Shown in pieces: positions 25,403 to 34,612 of a DNA stretch of 64,000 nucleotides. The position numbers were made by a program, and so were the translations under genes. This stretch comes from SZUA-318 sp964412015. GTDB taxonomy: Bacteria > Gemmatimonadota > Gemmatimonadetes > Longimicrobiales > Gaopeijiaceae. The stretch spans positions 9,260-73,259 of the forward strand of contig CAYPMO010000014.1 in assembly GCA_964412015.1 (NCBI GenBank), in the 5' to 3' direction. The first letter of the stretch is position 1, and each line of letters begins with the position of its first letter. Under the pieces are notes generated by a model that saw nothing but the letters and a program-made list of their open reading frames with translations, was not told the origin of the DNA and did no database searches.

Positions 25403-25900
25403 CTAGGCCCCGATCCGCGTGCCCGCCACTGTCCGGATGCGCTCCTCCAGCCGGTGGGGACGGTCGCTGCCCACGTAGAGCCGGATCCCATCCTTCAGGC
25501 ACAGGACCACCGCGTGGTTGCCCCTCGACGTCCAGGCCCGCTTGCCGTCCTTGCCGAACCGCACGCCCCACCCCCCGAAGTCCCGAATCGGGTGATACGT
25601 GACCGACTCGGTCCGCTCGATCTCCTCGTAGCGGATCTTCTTGGAGATCAGCCCCACCGGGCCGAGCCCAACCCGGAGGTGATCCCGATACAGGCGTACG
25701 GAGAGCCCCCCGACGAAGAGCTGGACCAGCACGGCGGCCACCCCCAGCACGACGAGGCCCAGGAGCCGCTCCTGCTCCGCTCCCCCCTCGGACAGGGAGA
25801 CGACGACCATGCCCAGGAACATGCTTCCCCAGAACACGACCACGAGCCACCCCGGCCATGGGGTCCACTCCCTGTAGACCGGACGTTGTTGCGGGTCCAT
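25403..25900 (-). CDS. Two-helix membrane protein with a PH-like domain
   Basis: 165 residues. Two transmembrane helices (WLVVVFWGSMFLGMVVVSL and LVVLGVAAVLVQLFVGGL) are followed by a beta-rich domain containing RLYRDHLRVGLGPVGLISKKIRYEEIE, in the style of bacterial PH/YdbT domains. The function is unknown. It is divergent from the DASS transporter gene across about 130 bp that should hold both promoters. Confidence 0.7.
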   Translation of the reverse strand: MDPQQRPVYREWTPWPGWLVVVFWGSMFLGMVVVSLSEGGAEQERLLGLVVLGVAAVLVQLFVGGLSVRLYRDHLRVGLGPVGLISKKIRYEEIERTESVTYHPIRDFGGWGVRFGKDGKRAWTSRGNHAVVLCLKDGIRLYVGSDRPHRLEERIRTVAGTRIGA

Positions 25901-26029
25901 GGAGAGCCTCGGGGCACGGCGCCCGCGTCAGGGAGGGGCGCCCATGTAAAACATACGGTTGCCACAGGCCGATTCTTCACGCACACTGCCCCGTCATTGA
26001 ACGTCGCGCCTCCCGCTGGAGCGGTGCCC

Positions 26030-27508
26030 GTGCGAGAAGCCAACCACAATCGGCCATATCGGTCGGCTCAGCGCATCGGCCTCTTCCTCGGCGCAGGGGC
26101 GTTCCTCGTCATGCTGGCGCTCCCGGCGCCGTCGGGCCTGGAGCCGTCCGGGTGGCGGACCGCGGCCGTCGCGGTTCTCATGGCCCTATGGTGGATGACC
26201 GAGGCGCTCCCCATTCCCGTGACGGCGCTCCTCCCCCTGGTCCTCTTCCCGGCGCTGGGCGTCCTCAGCGCCCAGGGAGCCGCCTCCCCGTTCGCCAACG
26301 AGGTGATCTTCCTGTTCATGGGCGGATTCCTCATCGCCGCCGCTCTCGAGAAGTGGAACCTCCACAGGCGGATCGCGCTGCGCATCATGTCGTGGGTGGG
26401 GGCGAGCCCCGATGCCCTCGTGCTGGGCTTCATGATCGCCACCGCCTTCCTCTCGATGTGGATCAGCAACACGGCCACCGCCGCGATGATGCTCCCCACC
26501 GCGATCGCCGTCGGCGAGATGTTTCGCCCGGAGGATCACAAGGGGGTCTACCACTTCGGCGTGGCCCTCATGCTCGGCGTGGCCTACGGCGCCTCGATCG
26601 GGGGCGTCGCCACCCTGATCGGCACGCCGCCGAACGCGGTGCTCGCCGGAGCCGCCCTGGAGATCCTGGACCGGCGGATCAGCTTCACGGGGTGGATGGC
26701 CGTGGGTGTCCCCGCGACCGTCGTCATGATCCCCCTCGCGTGGCTCCTCCTCACCCGGATCATGCATCCCCCGGGGAAGCTGACCGGCGACGCGGCCGCC
26801 GTCATCGAGGCCGAGCGGGCCGGGCTGGGCGCGCCCACGCGCGGCGAGAAGCTCACCGGCGCCGTGTTCGGGCTCACGGCGCTCGCGTGGGTCCTCCGTG
26901 CCGAGAAGGATTTCGGGAGCGTGCTCATTCCCGGGATCGAGACCTGGCTCCCCAACGTCGCCGACTCGACGATCGCCATGACGGCCGCCGCGGCGCTGTT
27001 CCTGATCCCGTCGAACTGGAAGAAGGGTGAGTTCTGCCTGGACTGGAACGCCGCCAGGAAAATCCCGTGGGACGTCCTCGTGCTGTTCGGCGGCGGCCTG
27101 TCGCTGGCGGCGGCCATGGCGGACAGCGGACTCGCCGCGTGGATCGGGGGAGTCGTGTCCACGCTGGGCGACGTTCCCCCCTGGATCTTCCTCGCCACGG
27201 TGGCCGCCTTGTTCATCTTCCTCACCGAGCTCACGTCGAACACCGCTATCACGTCCATGGGTATGCCCGTCATGGCCGGGACCGCCGCGGGGCTCGACAT
27301 GGACCCGTTGCTCCTCATGACGACGGCGGCGCTCGCCGCGTCCATGGCGTTCATGCTGCCGGTGGCCACGCCACCCAACGCGATCGTCTTCAGTTCCGGC
27401 TACTTGACCATTCCTCAGATGGCGCGCGTAGGATTCTTCATGAACCTGACGTCCATCGTGGTCGTCACGCTTCTTTGCCGGTTCCTCGTTCCCCTGGTTC
27501 TCCTGTGA
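26030..27508 (+). CDS. DASS/SLC13-family anion:Na+ symporter
   Basis: 492 residues from a GTG at 26030, with GGAG nine bases upstream. Twelve or so hydrophobic segments are present. The two helix-hairpin motifs of the family are visible: ISNTATAAMMLPTA in the first half and TSNTAITSMGMPVMAG in the second, both with the SNT signature that binds substrate carboxylate and sodium. Members carry C4-dicarboxylates, citrate, sulfate or phosphate. The stop overlaps the start of an amino acid dehydrogenase gene (GTGA), hinting at an organic-acid substrate. Confidence 0.92.
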   Translation: MREANHNRPYRSAQRIGLFLGAGAFLVMLALPAPSGLEPSGWRTAAVAVLMALWWMTEALPIPVTALLPLVLFPALGVLSAQGAASPFANEVIFLFMGGFLIAAALEKWNLHRRIALRIMSWVGASPDALVLGFMIATAFLSMWISNTATAAMMLPTAIAVGEMFRPEDHKGVYHFGVALMLGVAYGASIGGVATLIGTPPNAVLAGAALEILDRRISFTGWMAVGVPATVVMIPLAWLLLTRIMHPPGKLTGDAAAVIEAERAGLGAPTRGEKLTGAVFGLTALAWVLRAEKDFGSVLIPGIETWLPNVADSTIAMTAAAALFLIPSNWKKGEFCLDWNAARKIPWDVLVLFGGGLSLAAAMADSGLAAWIGGVVSTLGDVPPWIFLATVAALFIFLTELTSNTAITSMGMPVMAGTAAGLDMDPLLLMTTAALAASMAFMLPVATPPNAIVFSSGYLTIPQMARVGFFMNLTSIVVVTLLCRFLVPLVLL

Positions 27509-28668
27509 CCCATTCGCGATCGGACGGCTCGGTGTGGCGGCGCTACAGGGAGTTCCTGGAGGCACCGCCGCACCAGGTGCTGGAGTGGAACGACACCGAG
27601 ACCCGCGCCAGGGGCTGGCTCGTCATCAACTCGCTGCGAGGAGGCGCCGCCGGCGGTGGGACCCACATGTGCAAGGGTGTCACGCGCGAGGAGGTGACGT
27701 ACCTGGCAAAGGTCAGGCAGCTCAAGCTCGCGTTCTCGGGACCCGCCATCGGAGGAGGAAAATCGGGGATCGACTTCGATCCCTCGGACCCACAGCGTGA
27801 CGACGTCCTGCGCCGTTGGTACGCGGCCGTCCGTCCGCTCCTCGCGACGCATTACGGGACCGTCGGCGACTTGGGCGTGGACGAGCCGATGGTGGATAGC
27901 TCCCTGGAGGCACTCCACGAAGGGCTTCGGGCCCCGGCGGGGCCCACGTTCGGCGTGGAGGGGCTCGGGCTGACCGTGTCGGACCTCGTCACCGGATACG
28001 GCGTGGCGAACGCGGCCGAGCGCCTGTACGAGCATCGGGGCGAAACCCTCGAGGGCGTGCGCTGCATCGTGGAGGGCTTCGGCAACCTCGGAGGGGCGGC
28101 GGCGCTCTTCCTCACCCGGATGGGCGCGCGCATCGCGGGTATCGTGGACGCCGACAGCGGGCTGGCGAGCCCCGAGGGGCTCGACTCCACCGAAGTGGAG
28201 GATCTCCTTCGCACGCGTGAAGGCCGCACGCTCCCCCCACACCCCCTGCTCCTCACGGGTCTCGAGAAAGAGCTCGCCTACCGGGAAGACGCCGACCTCT
28301 TCGTCCCAGCCGCGATCTCGGGCTCGGTGGACTCGCGCCGCCTGGCGCAGCTCGCCCGGCACGGCGTGCGACGCATCGTGTGCGGCGCCGATCAGCCCTT
28401 CCGCGAGGTGCATCTCGGGGACACCGTCACGGCCCAGGCCGCCGACGCCGAGTTCGAGGTCATCCCCGACATCGTGGCCTCCCAGGGGGCCGCGCGGGCG
28501 TTCCATCACCTCACGACGCACACCGACGTCTGCGACGCCGAGGACATCTTCGCCTCGGTCGAAGACAGCATCCACGAGGCCGTAGACGCCGTGATGGAGC
28601 GCGGGGGCCCCGCCCGGTCGGGCGTCATGGCCGCGGCATTGGACATCGCCCTGGAGCGTACGGCGTAG
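27505..28668 (+). CDS. Glu/Leu/Phe/Val-type dehydrogenase
   Basis: 387 residues from a GTG overlapping the transporter stop. RGWLVINSLRGGAAGGGTHM and RQLKLAFSGPAIGGGKSGIDFDP hold the glycine-rich and catalytic-lysine regions, and GVRCIVEGFGNLGGAAALFL is the NAD(P)-binding motif. The PAISGSVDSRRLAQL segment fits the family C-terminus. The enzyme should catalyse reversible oxidative deamination of an amino acid; the sequence does not settle which one. Small hairpins follow (28673-28687). Confidence 0.88.
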   Translation: MTHSRSDGSVWRRYREFLEAPPHQVLEWNDTETRARGWLVINSLRGGAAGGGTHMCKGVTREEVTYLAKVRQLKLAFSGPAIGGGKSGIDFDPSDPQRDDVLRRWYAAVRPLLATHYGTVGDLGVDEPMVDSSLEALHEGLRAPAGPTFGVEGLGLTVSDLVTGYGVANAAERLYEHRGETLEGVRCIVEGFGNLGGAAALFLTRMGARIAGIVDADSGLASPEGLDSTEVEDLLRTREGRTLPPHPLLLTGLEKELAYREDADLFVPAAISGSVDSRRLAQLARHGVRRIVCGADQPFREVHLGDTVTAQAADAEFEVIPDIVASQGAARAFHHLTTHTDVCDAEDIFASVEDSIHEAVDAVMERGGPARSGVMAAALDIALERTA

Positions 28669-28672
28669 GGCA

Positions 28673-28687
28673 CGGCTCGCAGAGCCG
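28673..28687. terminator. Short hairpin after the dehydrogenase gene
   Basis: CGGCTC-GCA-GAGCCG, a perfect 6-bp stem 5 bp after the stop codon, without a T-tract. A weak terminator or RNA 3'-end stabiliser. Confidence 0.4.
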
Positions 28688-28816
28688 CCACCACCGTCGC
28701 CCTCCCGTGGTCGGCGTCGACGCGCACCGGCCCTCCGAACCCGGAGGACCCCCGAGGGTATTGCGGAGTCCCCCGCGCGGGGGTGCTGCCCGCACGAACG
28801 ACAAGGAGATCCGAGG

Positions 28817-29233
28817 ATGCCCTACCCCGAGTTCATGGTGGCCCCGATACGTGAGGACCTCGTGAAGGCCGGCTTCAAGGAGCTGCGCACTCCCTCCGAG
28901 GTGGACGAGGTCCTCGGGAACGAGAAGCGGACGACGCTGCTCGCGGTGAATTCGATCTGCGGCTGTGCCGCCGGCATGATGCGCCCCGCGGTCTGGATCT
29001 CCCTTCAGGGTCCCAGGAAGCCCGAGGTACTGGCGACCGTGTTCGCCGGCCAGGACCTGGAAGCCACGGACCGCGCCCGGGAGTACATCGTAGGCTACCC
29101 GCCCTCCTCCCCGTCGGTCGCCCTCTTCAAGGACGGCGAGCTCGTGTACTTCATGGAGCGGCGGAACATCGAAGGGCGCCACCCCGAGGACATCGCCACC
29201 GATCTGCGCGAAGCCTACCGGAGATACTGCTGA
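28817..29233 (+). CDS. Bacilliredoxin, BrxA/BrxB (YphP/YqiW) family
   Basis: 138 residues. The thioredoxin-like fold has the family's CxC active site in SICGCAAGMMRPA (Cys48, Cys50), and the C-terminus SPSVALFKDGELVYFMERRNIEGR is characteristic. In Bacillus these proteins remove bacillithiol from mixed disulfides, and in other phyla the thiol partner is often unknown. A strong AAGGAGAT ribosome site precedes the ATG. A GC-rich hairpin follows. Confidence 0.93.
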   Translation: MPYPEFMVAPIREDLVKAGFKELRTPSEVDEVLGNEKRTTLLAVNSICGCAAGMMRPAVWISLQGPRKPEVLATVFAGQDLEATDRAREYIVGYPPSSPSVALFKDGELVYFMERRNIEGRHPEDIATDLREAYRRYC

Positions 29234-29252
29234 GCCGTTCCGACCGGCCGGC

Positions 29253-29284
29253 GGGGGGGCCGGGCCCCGCGGCCCGGCCTCCCC
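29253..29284 (+). terminator. GC-rich hairpin after bacilliredoxin
   Basis: GGCCGGG (29258-29264) pairs with CCCGGCC (29273-29279), and the stem extends outward by a G-T pair and four G-C pairs. It lies 19 bp after the stop. Confidence 0.5.
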
Positions 29285-29453
29285 GTGCCGTAATCGTCCC
29301 TGGGAACCCCCGTACATAGGCGTGCGACGGACCCCCCGATGAACCCTTTTCGAGGGTTTTACCGTCTAAGGAATTGTGAGGGATACATGGGATGCCTGCG
29401 CGGCGCCCGGGCGTTGGGTGCGCAGGCGGGGATGCAACATGGGGAGGATGACG

Positions 29454-29867
29454 ATGAAGAAGGGAACGCTGCACGTAGCCGTGGCTACCGCCGCCCTGAT
29501 GGTACTGGGCGCCTCGTCCGTGAAGGCCGCGCCGCCCGCTCTCGGGCCGTCCAACAACACGGTCGATCTCCGTATCGTGAACAACCACGCGTCCATGGTA
29601 CGCGTGCTTCTGGTCGATGCCGAAGGGAAGACCTACCCCCTCGGGCGCGTCCCGCAGGCCGATTTCCGGGTCGTGCAGATCTCCGGCGACATCACCGCCA
29701 AGGGTGACGTCGAGATCCGGATCTTCCCGGACGAGCCGGTGATGTCGCTCGTGGGCGACGCCGACGGGATCCACACCAACGGGCTGGCGCTGAAGCTCGG
29801 TGACGCCGTCAACATGTTCGTCGAGACCAACCTGGAGGACAGCCAGGTCGAGATCCAGCGGGGCTGA
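29454..29867 (+). CDS. Secreted protein of unknown function
   Basis: 137 residues with a signal peptide (MKKGTLHVAVATAALMVLGASSVKA). The mature part is a small all-beta-looking domain (NNTVDLRIVNNHASMVRVLLVDAEGKTYPLGRV, later DGIHTNGLALKLGDAVNMFVETN). I do not recognise it. It may be a periplasmic structural or binding protein. A GGGGAGG site at 29441-29447 supports the ATG at 29454 (or 29448). It ends in a strong hairpin shared with the convergent gene. Confidence 0.7.
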   Translation: MKKGTLHVAVATAALMVLGASSVKAAPPALGPSNNTVDLRIVNNHASMVRVLLVDAEGKTYPLGRVPQADFRVVQISGDITAKGDVEIRIFPDEPVMSLVGDADGIHTNGLALKLGDAVNMFVETNLEDSQVEIQRG

Positions 29868-29919
29868 GACCTCGCGCGGTGTCGGCGGGAGGGCCCGGCA
29901 GGGATCCTCCGCGCCCGAA

Positions 29920-29949
29920 AGGGGGCGGCGCCGGACGGCGCCGCCCCCT
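29920..29949. terminator. 14-bp perfect hairpin between convergent genes
   Basis: AGGGGGCGGCGCCG pairs perfectly with CGGCGCCGCCCCCT around 2 nt. It sits between the secreted protein gene and the convergent LiaF-like gene and can terminate both. Confidence 0.7.
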
Positions 29950-29990
29950 CAGGTCTTCCGGCCCGGCGGCGAGGCCGCCGCCGAGGCACC

Positions 29991-30671
29991 TCACTCCCAG
30001 GAGTCCCTGAGCCTCTTGCGCTCGGCCCTCCGGCGGCGCCTCGCGTCCCGCGCGCTCTCCCCCGGCCGGCGGACCTGGATGTCCACGGCTCCCATCAAGG
30101 CCAGGCCGGCGACGCGCACCGTCGGCCCGTTCGGATCGTAGGCGCCGGAGTCCGAGACGTCCTCGAAGCCGCCCATGATGCCGATGCCGTGGCTCTCCAC
30201 GTTCACCCCGGGCGGCACGATGATGTCCACCCCGCCCATGATGGCGACGATCTGGACATCCGTGATACCGGCAGGAAGCAGCGCTTCCCGGAAGTCCAGC
30301 TCCGCACCGCCCATGAGCGTGAGCGCGAAATTCCGGCGCGCCGGGGTCCAGCGCCCCTTGCGTGCGGCGCCCCCCAGCACGGCCACGACGAAGCCCTGCT
30401 CCTTCGTGTGCGCGGCGGCGGTGACCTTGGCCCGCGGCCGCGGCGCGATCGCGCCTTCGTCGGCGGTGACCGCCGGCAGGTTACCGCCCGGAAGATCGCG
30501 GAGCAGCTCCTTCAGCTCCTCGACGGACCCCGCCCGATGGGCGACCTCGACCCGCCGCTCGAACTCCTCCATGGGAAGCGCGTCGTTGGCGAAGTGCTCG
30601 CACAGCGCGTCGATCGTCAGCTGCCGAGATCGTCCCAGCGACGGTACCGAGTCCGGTGATCGGCTCTCCAT
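29991..30671 (-). CDS. DUF1707 / LiaF-like cell-envelope response protein
   Basis: 226 residues. The N-terminal DUF1707 (SHOCT-like) motif is RQLTIDALCEHFANDALPMEEFERRVEVAHRA; the C-terminal half has the LiaF/VraT-type repeats FALTLMGGAELDFREALL and IVAIMGGVDIIVPPGVNVE. LiaF proteins modulate envelope-stress two-component systems, usually as membrane proteins, but no transmembrane helix is visible here, so this is a soluble version. It lies 21 bp behind the amidohydrolase gene in the same direction. Confidence 0.85.
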   Translation of the reverse strand: MESRSPDSVPSLGRSRQLTIDALCEHFANDALPMEEFERRVEVAHRAGSVEELKELLRDLPGGNLPAVTADEGAIAPRPRAKVTAAAHTKEQGFVVAVLGGAARKGRWTPARRNFALTLMGGAELDFREALLPAGITDVQIVAIMGGVDIIVPPGVNVESHGIGIMGGFEDVSDSGAYDPNGPTVRVAGLALMGAVDIQVRRPGESARDARRRRRAERKRLRDSWE

Positions 30672-30692
30672 GCTCCTCCATCCCCTCCGCTC

Positions 30693-32378
30693 TCAACCCG
30701 TGGGCCGCTCGTATGCGACCTCGCCTCCCACCACCGTCATGTCTACGCGCGTGTCCACCAGACTCTTCGGATCGGTGGTCGTCAGATCCCGATCGAGCAC
30801 CACGAGGTCGGCGAGCATCCCGACCGCGATCCGGCCCACGCGGTCCTCCATGAAGCCCGCCGTCGCCCCGCCCGCCGTGTAGGCCCTGAGCGCCTCCTCC
30901 AGGGTGAGTTTCTCCTGCGGCATCCACCCGTCCGGGTTGGCACCGTCGATGGTGCGTCGGGTGACCGCCGCATCCAGGGTGAGGATCGGATCGATCGGAG
31001 CGACCGTCCAGTCCGTTCCGAACGCGAGGCTCGCGCCGGCATCCAGCAGCGAACGGAACGCGTACGTCGTCTTGATCCGCTCCGGCCCGATGCGCTTCTC
31101 GGCCCACCGTCCGTCGTCGGCAGCGTGGTACGGCTGCACGGACGCGATGACGCCTTGCTCGGCGAAGCGCCCGATCGCCGACGGGCTCAGATGCTGCGCG
31201 TGCTCGATGCGGAAGCGCCGGTCGCGGGGCCCGTGCGCGGCGGCCACGTCGCGGTACACGTCGAGGAGCCAGTCGTTGGCGGCGTCCCCGATCGCGTGCA
31301 CGATGACCTGCAATCCCGCCGAATCGCCCGCGGCGATCATCGCCCTCAGCTCGGCGGAATCCGTGACCATCAGTCCCGACGTCGTCGGCTCGTCGTCGTA
31401 CGGCTCGTGGAACCAGGCGGTCGTCGACCCGAGCGACCCGTCCACGAAACCCTTGAGCGCACCCCACCACAGCATGTCGTCGCCCCGGCCGTTCTCGGCC
31501 ACGAAATCCCGCAGCCGCTCCCAGCCCGCGATCTGCACGACGGAGTAGACCCTCAGGGGCAGCTCATTGCGGGCATGGGCCCTGCGGTACGTCTCGAGGT
31601 TGGCCCAGTCGGCCATGTCGTGGATCTGGGTGACGCCCCGTTCCAGCGCGTGCCGGGCGGCGGCCCGCAGAGCCCGATCGAGATCGGCCTCCGTCGGATC
31701 CGGAATGGCCCGACCCACGATGCCCATGGCCCCGTCCTTGAAGACGCCCGCGGCCTCCCCCGTCGAGGGATCGCGGACGATCGTGCCTCCCTCCGGGTCC
31801 GGCGTGCGGCCCTCCGCGTCCACGCCGGCCAGGCGCATCGCCACGCTGTTGGCCAGCGACATGTGGCCGTCCAGCCGGTTCACGAACACCGGATGGTCCG
31901 GGGTGACCGAGTCCACCCATTCCTTCTGTGGAAGCTCGCCGCCCCACAGCTCGTGATCCCAGTCGCCGCCGGTGATCCAGGTCCCGGCCGGCACCGTCCG
32001 GGCGAACTCCGCGATGCGCCGGGTGAATTCCCCGGGCGTGGCGGCGTCCCGCAGGTTCACGCCGGCCAGCTTGCCGCCGCCGTCGAGGAAGTGCGTGTGG
32101 GCGTCGATGAACCCGGGCGTGAGCATGCGCCCGTCCAACTCCACCACGCGCGTCTTGCCCCCCACCATGCGATCCACGTCGGCGTCGCTCCCGACCGCCA
32201 CGATCCGGCCGCTCTTGACGGCCACCGCGGCCGCGGACGGCAGGGCTTCGTCCCCCGTCCAGACCACGCCTCCGCGAAAGACCAGATCCGCCATATCCTC
32301 CTCCGACCCGTAACACCCGGCGGCGATCGCCGTAGCTATGGAGAGGGCCGTCCATGTCCTCTTCATGCGCATCTTCAT
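30693..32378 (-). CDS. Lipoprotein amidohydrolase, YtcJ/AmdA-like (amidohydrolase 3)
   Basis: 561 residues. The lipoprotein signal ends in IAAGC. The metal site begins with TPGFIDAHTHFLDGG, followed by VIVHAIGDAAND, RFRIEHAQHLSP and FGTDWTVAPIDPILTLDAA, as in YtcJ-type metal-dependent hydrolases. Substrates of this group vary (N-substituted amides, formamides). Four in-frame ATGs lie close together; GGAGG (complement of 32385-32389) is spaced six bases from the one at 32378, so that start is chosen. The product should sit on the periplasmic face of a membrane. Confidence 0.88.
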   Translation of the reverse strand: MKMRMKRTWTALSIATAIAAGCYGSEEDMADLVFRGGVVWTGDEALPSAAAVAVKSGRIVAVGSDADVDRMVGGKTRVVELDGRMLTPGFIDAHTHFLDGGGKLAGVNLRDAATPGEFTRRIAEFARTVPAGTWITGGDWDHELWGGELPQKEWVDSVTPDHPVFVNRLDGHMSLANSVAMRLAGVDAEGRTPDPEGGTIVRDPSTGEAAGVFKDGAMGIVGRAIPDPTEADLDRALRAAARHALERGVTQIHDMADWANLETYRRAHARNELPLRVYSVVQIAGWERLRDFVAENGRGDDMLWWGALKGFVDGSLGSTTAWFHEPYDDEPTTSGLMVTDSAELRAMIAAGDSAGLQVIVHAIGDAANDWLLDVYRDVAAAHGPRDRRFRIEHAQHLSPSAIGRFAEQGVIASVQPYHAADDGRWAEKRIGPERIKTTYAFRSLLDAGASLAFGTDWTVAPIDPILTLDAAVTRRTIDGANPDGWMPQEKLTLEEALRAYTAGGATAGFMEDRVGRIAVGMLADLVVLDRDLTTTDPKSLVDTRVDMTVVGGEVAYERPTG

Positions 32379-32559
32379 CTGCATCCTCCGGCGAGACGTC
32401 CGCTGCCGTCTCGCGACGCCTGATGGGCAGGAGCTGAGGTTATCCGTAGCCCCTGAGAGGAGCAAGCGCAGCGGAGGTAGCGGACGCCCGACGTTCGGCA
32501 CATCTTGTGTTTCCGGGAACCGGCGCCCGTCCAATCCGTCGGTTGAGCAGGAGACAGCC

Positions 32560-32967
32560 ATGCGTACCCTTCCTCGGGGGCGGGTCTTCACTGCCGTATC
32601 GTCCCTGGCCATCGCGATGACCGTCGGCCTCGGCGCTTGCGCCAGCGGGGCGGCGGGCGGCGGGAGCGGCGACCGCGTCCGGCGCAATCCCGACGTCATG
32701 GACCTCGCCGAGCTGGCCAGCGTCGTGGAGGTGGATGTCCTCACGGCCATCAGGCGCCTGCGGCCCACGTGGCTCCGCACCTCCCCACACGGGGACCTCC
32801 CCAGGGTGATCGTCGACGGGAATCCCCTCGGCGGTGGCCTCGAGGTGCTCCAGAACTACCGTACCAACGATGTGATGCGGATCGAACACATGAGCCCCGC
32901 CGACGCTACGACCTTCTACGGCACGGGGTACCCCGCCGGCGCGATCTTCGTGACCACGAAACGTTAG
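32560..32967 (+). CDS. Orphan TonB-plug-like lipoprotein (copy 1)
   Basis: 135 residues. Signal peptide with lipobox GLGAC. The mature part reads like the isolated plug segment of SusC/TonB-dependent receptors: PRVIVDGNPLGGGLEVLQ, MRIEHMSPADATTFYGTGYPAGAIFVTTKR, i.e. the VDG...I...S...YG...GxIxVTTK pattern, but with no beta-barrel. The next gene is a tandem paralogue. The role is unknown; it could bind a barrel partner or an envelope ligand. A GCAGGAGACA site precedes the ATG. Confidence 0.75.
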   Translation: MRTLPRGRVFTAVSSLAIAMTVGLGACASGAAGGGSGDRVRRNPDVMDLAELASVVEVDVLTAIRRLRPTWLRTSPHGDLPRVIVDGNPLGGGLEVLQNYRTNDVMRIEHMSPADATTFYGTGYPAGAIFVTTKR

Positions 32968-32978
32968 GAGTCCCACCC

Positions 32979-33365
32979 ATGCGCACGCGCGTTCATGCAC
33001 ATCTCGTCCTGGCGCTCGTGTTCGCGGCGGGCCTCGCGGGATGCGGGGGAACCGGAACCGCCGGACAGGGCACGCGCCCCAGGAGCTCGGCCGACCGGAT
33101 CGTCGCGGCCGACATCGAGCCTCTCTCCCAGTTCTCGGCGTACGAAGTGATCGAGCGCCTGCGTCCCCGGTGGTTCCAGACACGCACGCGCCAGGAGCCC
33201 ATGTTGCACGTGGACGGCAACGTCCGCGCCGAGGGATTGGACCTGCTGCACAGCCTCCGGGCCGGCGACGTGGAGGAGATCCAGTACATGTCGGCGTCCG
33301 ATGCCACCACGCGCTTCGGGACCGGCTACTACAACGGGCTCATCCTGGTGACGACGAAGCACTAG
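32979..33365 (+). CDS. Orphan TonB-plug-like lipoprotein (copy 2)
   Basis: 128 residues, starting 11 bp after copy 1 with a TAGGAG site that includes the upstream stop. Lipobox GLAGC. Same layout as its neighbour: YEVIERLRPRWFQTR (compare LTAIRRLRPTWLRT in copy 1), MLHVDGNVRAEGLDLLHSL, EEIQYMSASDATTRFGTGYYNGLILVTTKH. The two are diverged tandem duplicates. No barrel or outer-membrane export gene is nearby. Confidence 0.75.
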   Translation: MRTRVHAHLVLALVFAAGLAGCGGTGTAGQGTRPRSSADRIVAADIEPLSQFSAYEVIERLRPRWFQTRTRQEPMLHVDGNVRAEGLDLLHSLRAGDVEEIQYMSASDATTRFGTGYYNGLILVTTKH

Positions 33366-33430
33366 GAGCCCCGCGCCTCGGCCGTCGGACCCGACCACAC
33401 CACTTCCGCGACTCCGGCCGAACGGCCTCC

Positions 33431-34612
33431 TCAGCGATCGCCGCCGGCCAGCCCCCGCGCGAACCGCTCGAGCACGTCGGCGCACACCTCGATCTGGCGG
33501 GTCTCGACCCACTCGTCGGCGCTGTGCGCCTGCGCGATGTCCCCGGGCCCGTAGCAAACCGCGGGGATCCCGGCCTCGTTCAGGAACGCGGCGTCCACCC
33601 AGGCCGTCATCCCCTGCACGGAGCGCGGTACGCCGAGGGCGTCACCGGCCTCGAGCAGCCCCTCGACCAGGGGCGACGACACGGCCACTTCCGTACCCGG
33701 GCGGTCGAGCGTCATCTCGAGCGTCGCCGCGAGCGCCGGCTCGGTCGCGGCCACGCCGTCCAGGACGCTCCGGAACTCCGCCTCCACGGCCCGGGGGGTC
33801 TCGCCCGGCATCGTGCGCCGCTCGATCAGGAGCTCGCACCGATCGGGATAGACCGACTCGGCGGTACCTCCCTTGATCGTCCCGGCGTGGACCGAGCCGT
33901 GCCCCAGCAGCGTATGCGCCGGCCGAGCCCGCAGCTCGGCGGCGTACGCGTCGAGGGCAGCCAGATACAGCCCGGCGTGGCGGATGGCGTCCACGCCCAG
34001 GTCGGGCCTCGATCCGTGCGCGGCGCGACCCTGGAAGGTGGCCTTGATCCACACGAACCCCTTGTGCGCGGGCATCACGGCCAGGCCGGTTGGCTCGCAG
34101 ACGACGGCCATGTCGGCGGACACGCCCGAGCGCACGAGCGCGCTCATCCCGAGGCTCGCGTGCTCCTCGTCCGCCGTGAGCGCCACGATCAGCCGGGGCC
34201 GCGGCCGGCCCCGAGCGAGGCGCGCCGCCGCGGCGAGGAGCGCGGCCAGCCCCCCCTTCATGTCGCACGAGCCTCTGCCGATCAGCCTCTCTCCCTCCAG
34301 GACGGCATCGAACGGGGGCGCGGTCATCCCCTCCACGCCCACGGTGTCCAGGTGTCCGTTCAGTAGGAGCGCGGGCCCCTCGCCGTCAAGCTCCGCCACG
34401 ACGTTGCGGCGGCCGGGCGCCACCTCGTGCACGTGCGTACGGAGCCCCCACCCCTCGAGCCAGTTCGCGCAGACCTCCGCGATCCGGGCCTCTCCACTTC
34501 CACCAGGCGTCAGGGTGGGATTGACCGAGGGCGTCGCCACCAGGACGCGCGCCAGCGCGATCGGATCGCCGCTCCTTGCATGCTTCAGGACGTCTTTATC
34601 GAGGTTGCTCAC
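33431..34612 (-). CDS. M20 family deacylase/peptidase (ArgE/DapE-like)
   Basis: 393 residues. Zinc-site segments LLLNGHLDTVGVEG and IGRGSCDMKGGLAALLAA are complete, the acidic general base lies in LTADEEHASLGM, and the dimerisation domain contains FQGRAAHGSRPDLGVDAI. ArgE, DapE and related enzymes remove acyl groups from amino acids. No arginine or lysine biosynthesis gene is adjacent, so the exact substrate is open. There is no signal peptide. Confidence 0.88.
   Translation of the reverse strand: MSNLDKDVLKHARSGDPIALARVLVATPSVNPTLTPGGSGEARIAEVCANWLEGWGLRTHVHEVAPGRRNVVAELDGEGPALLLNGHLDTVGVEGMTAPPFDAVLEGERLIGRGSCDMKGGLAALLAAAARLARGRPRPRLIVALTADEEHASLGMSALVRSGVSADMAVVCEPTGLAVMPAHKGFVWIKATFQGRAAHGSRPDLGVDAIRHAGLYLAALDAYAAELRARPAHTLLGHGSVHAGTIKGGTAESVYPDRCELLIERRTMPGETPRAVEAEFRSVLDGVAATEPALAATLEMTLDRPGTEVAVSSPLVEGLLEAGDALGVPRSVQGMTAWVDAAFLNEAGIPAVCYGPGDIAQAHSADEWVETRQIEVCADVLERFARGLAGGDR

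Noticed and set aside
25930..26000. TTGCCA-17-CACACT as a promoter for the DASS transporter
   Set aside because: The -10 match is only half and the region must hold two divergent promoters; not strong enough to annotate.
29300..29375. GGGAAC-like ECF promoter motif before the secreted-protein gene
   Set aside because: The matching -10 element is not convincing and the spacing is arbitrary.
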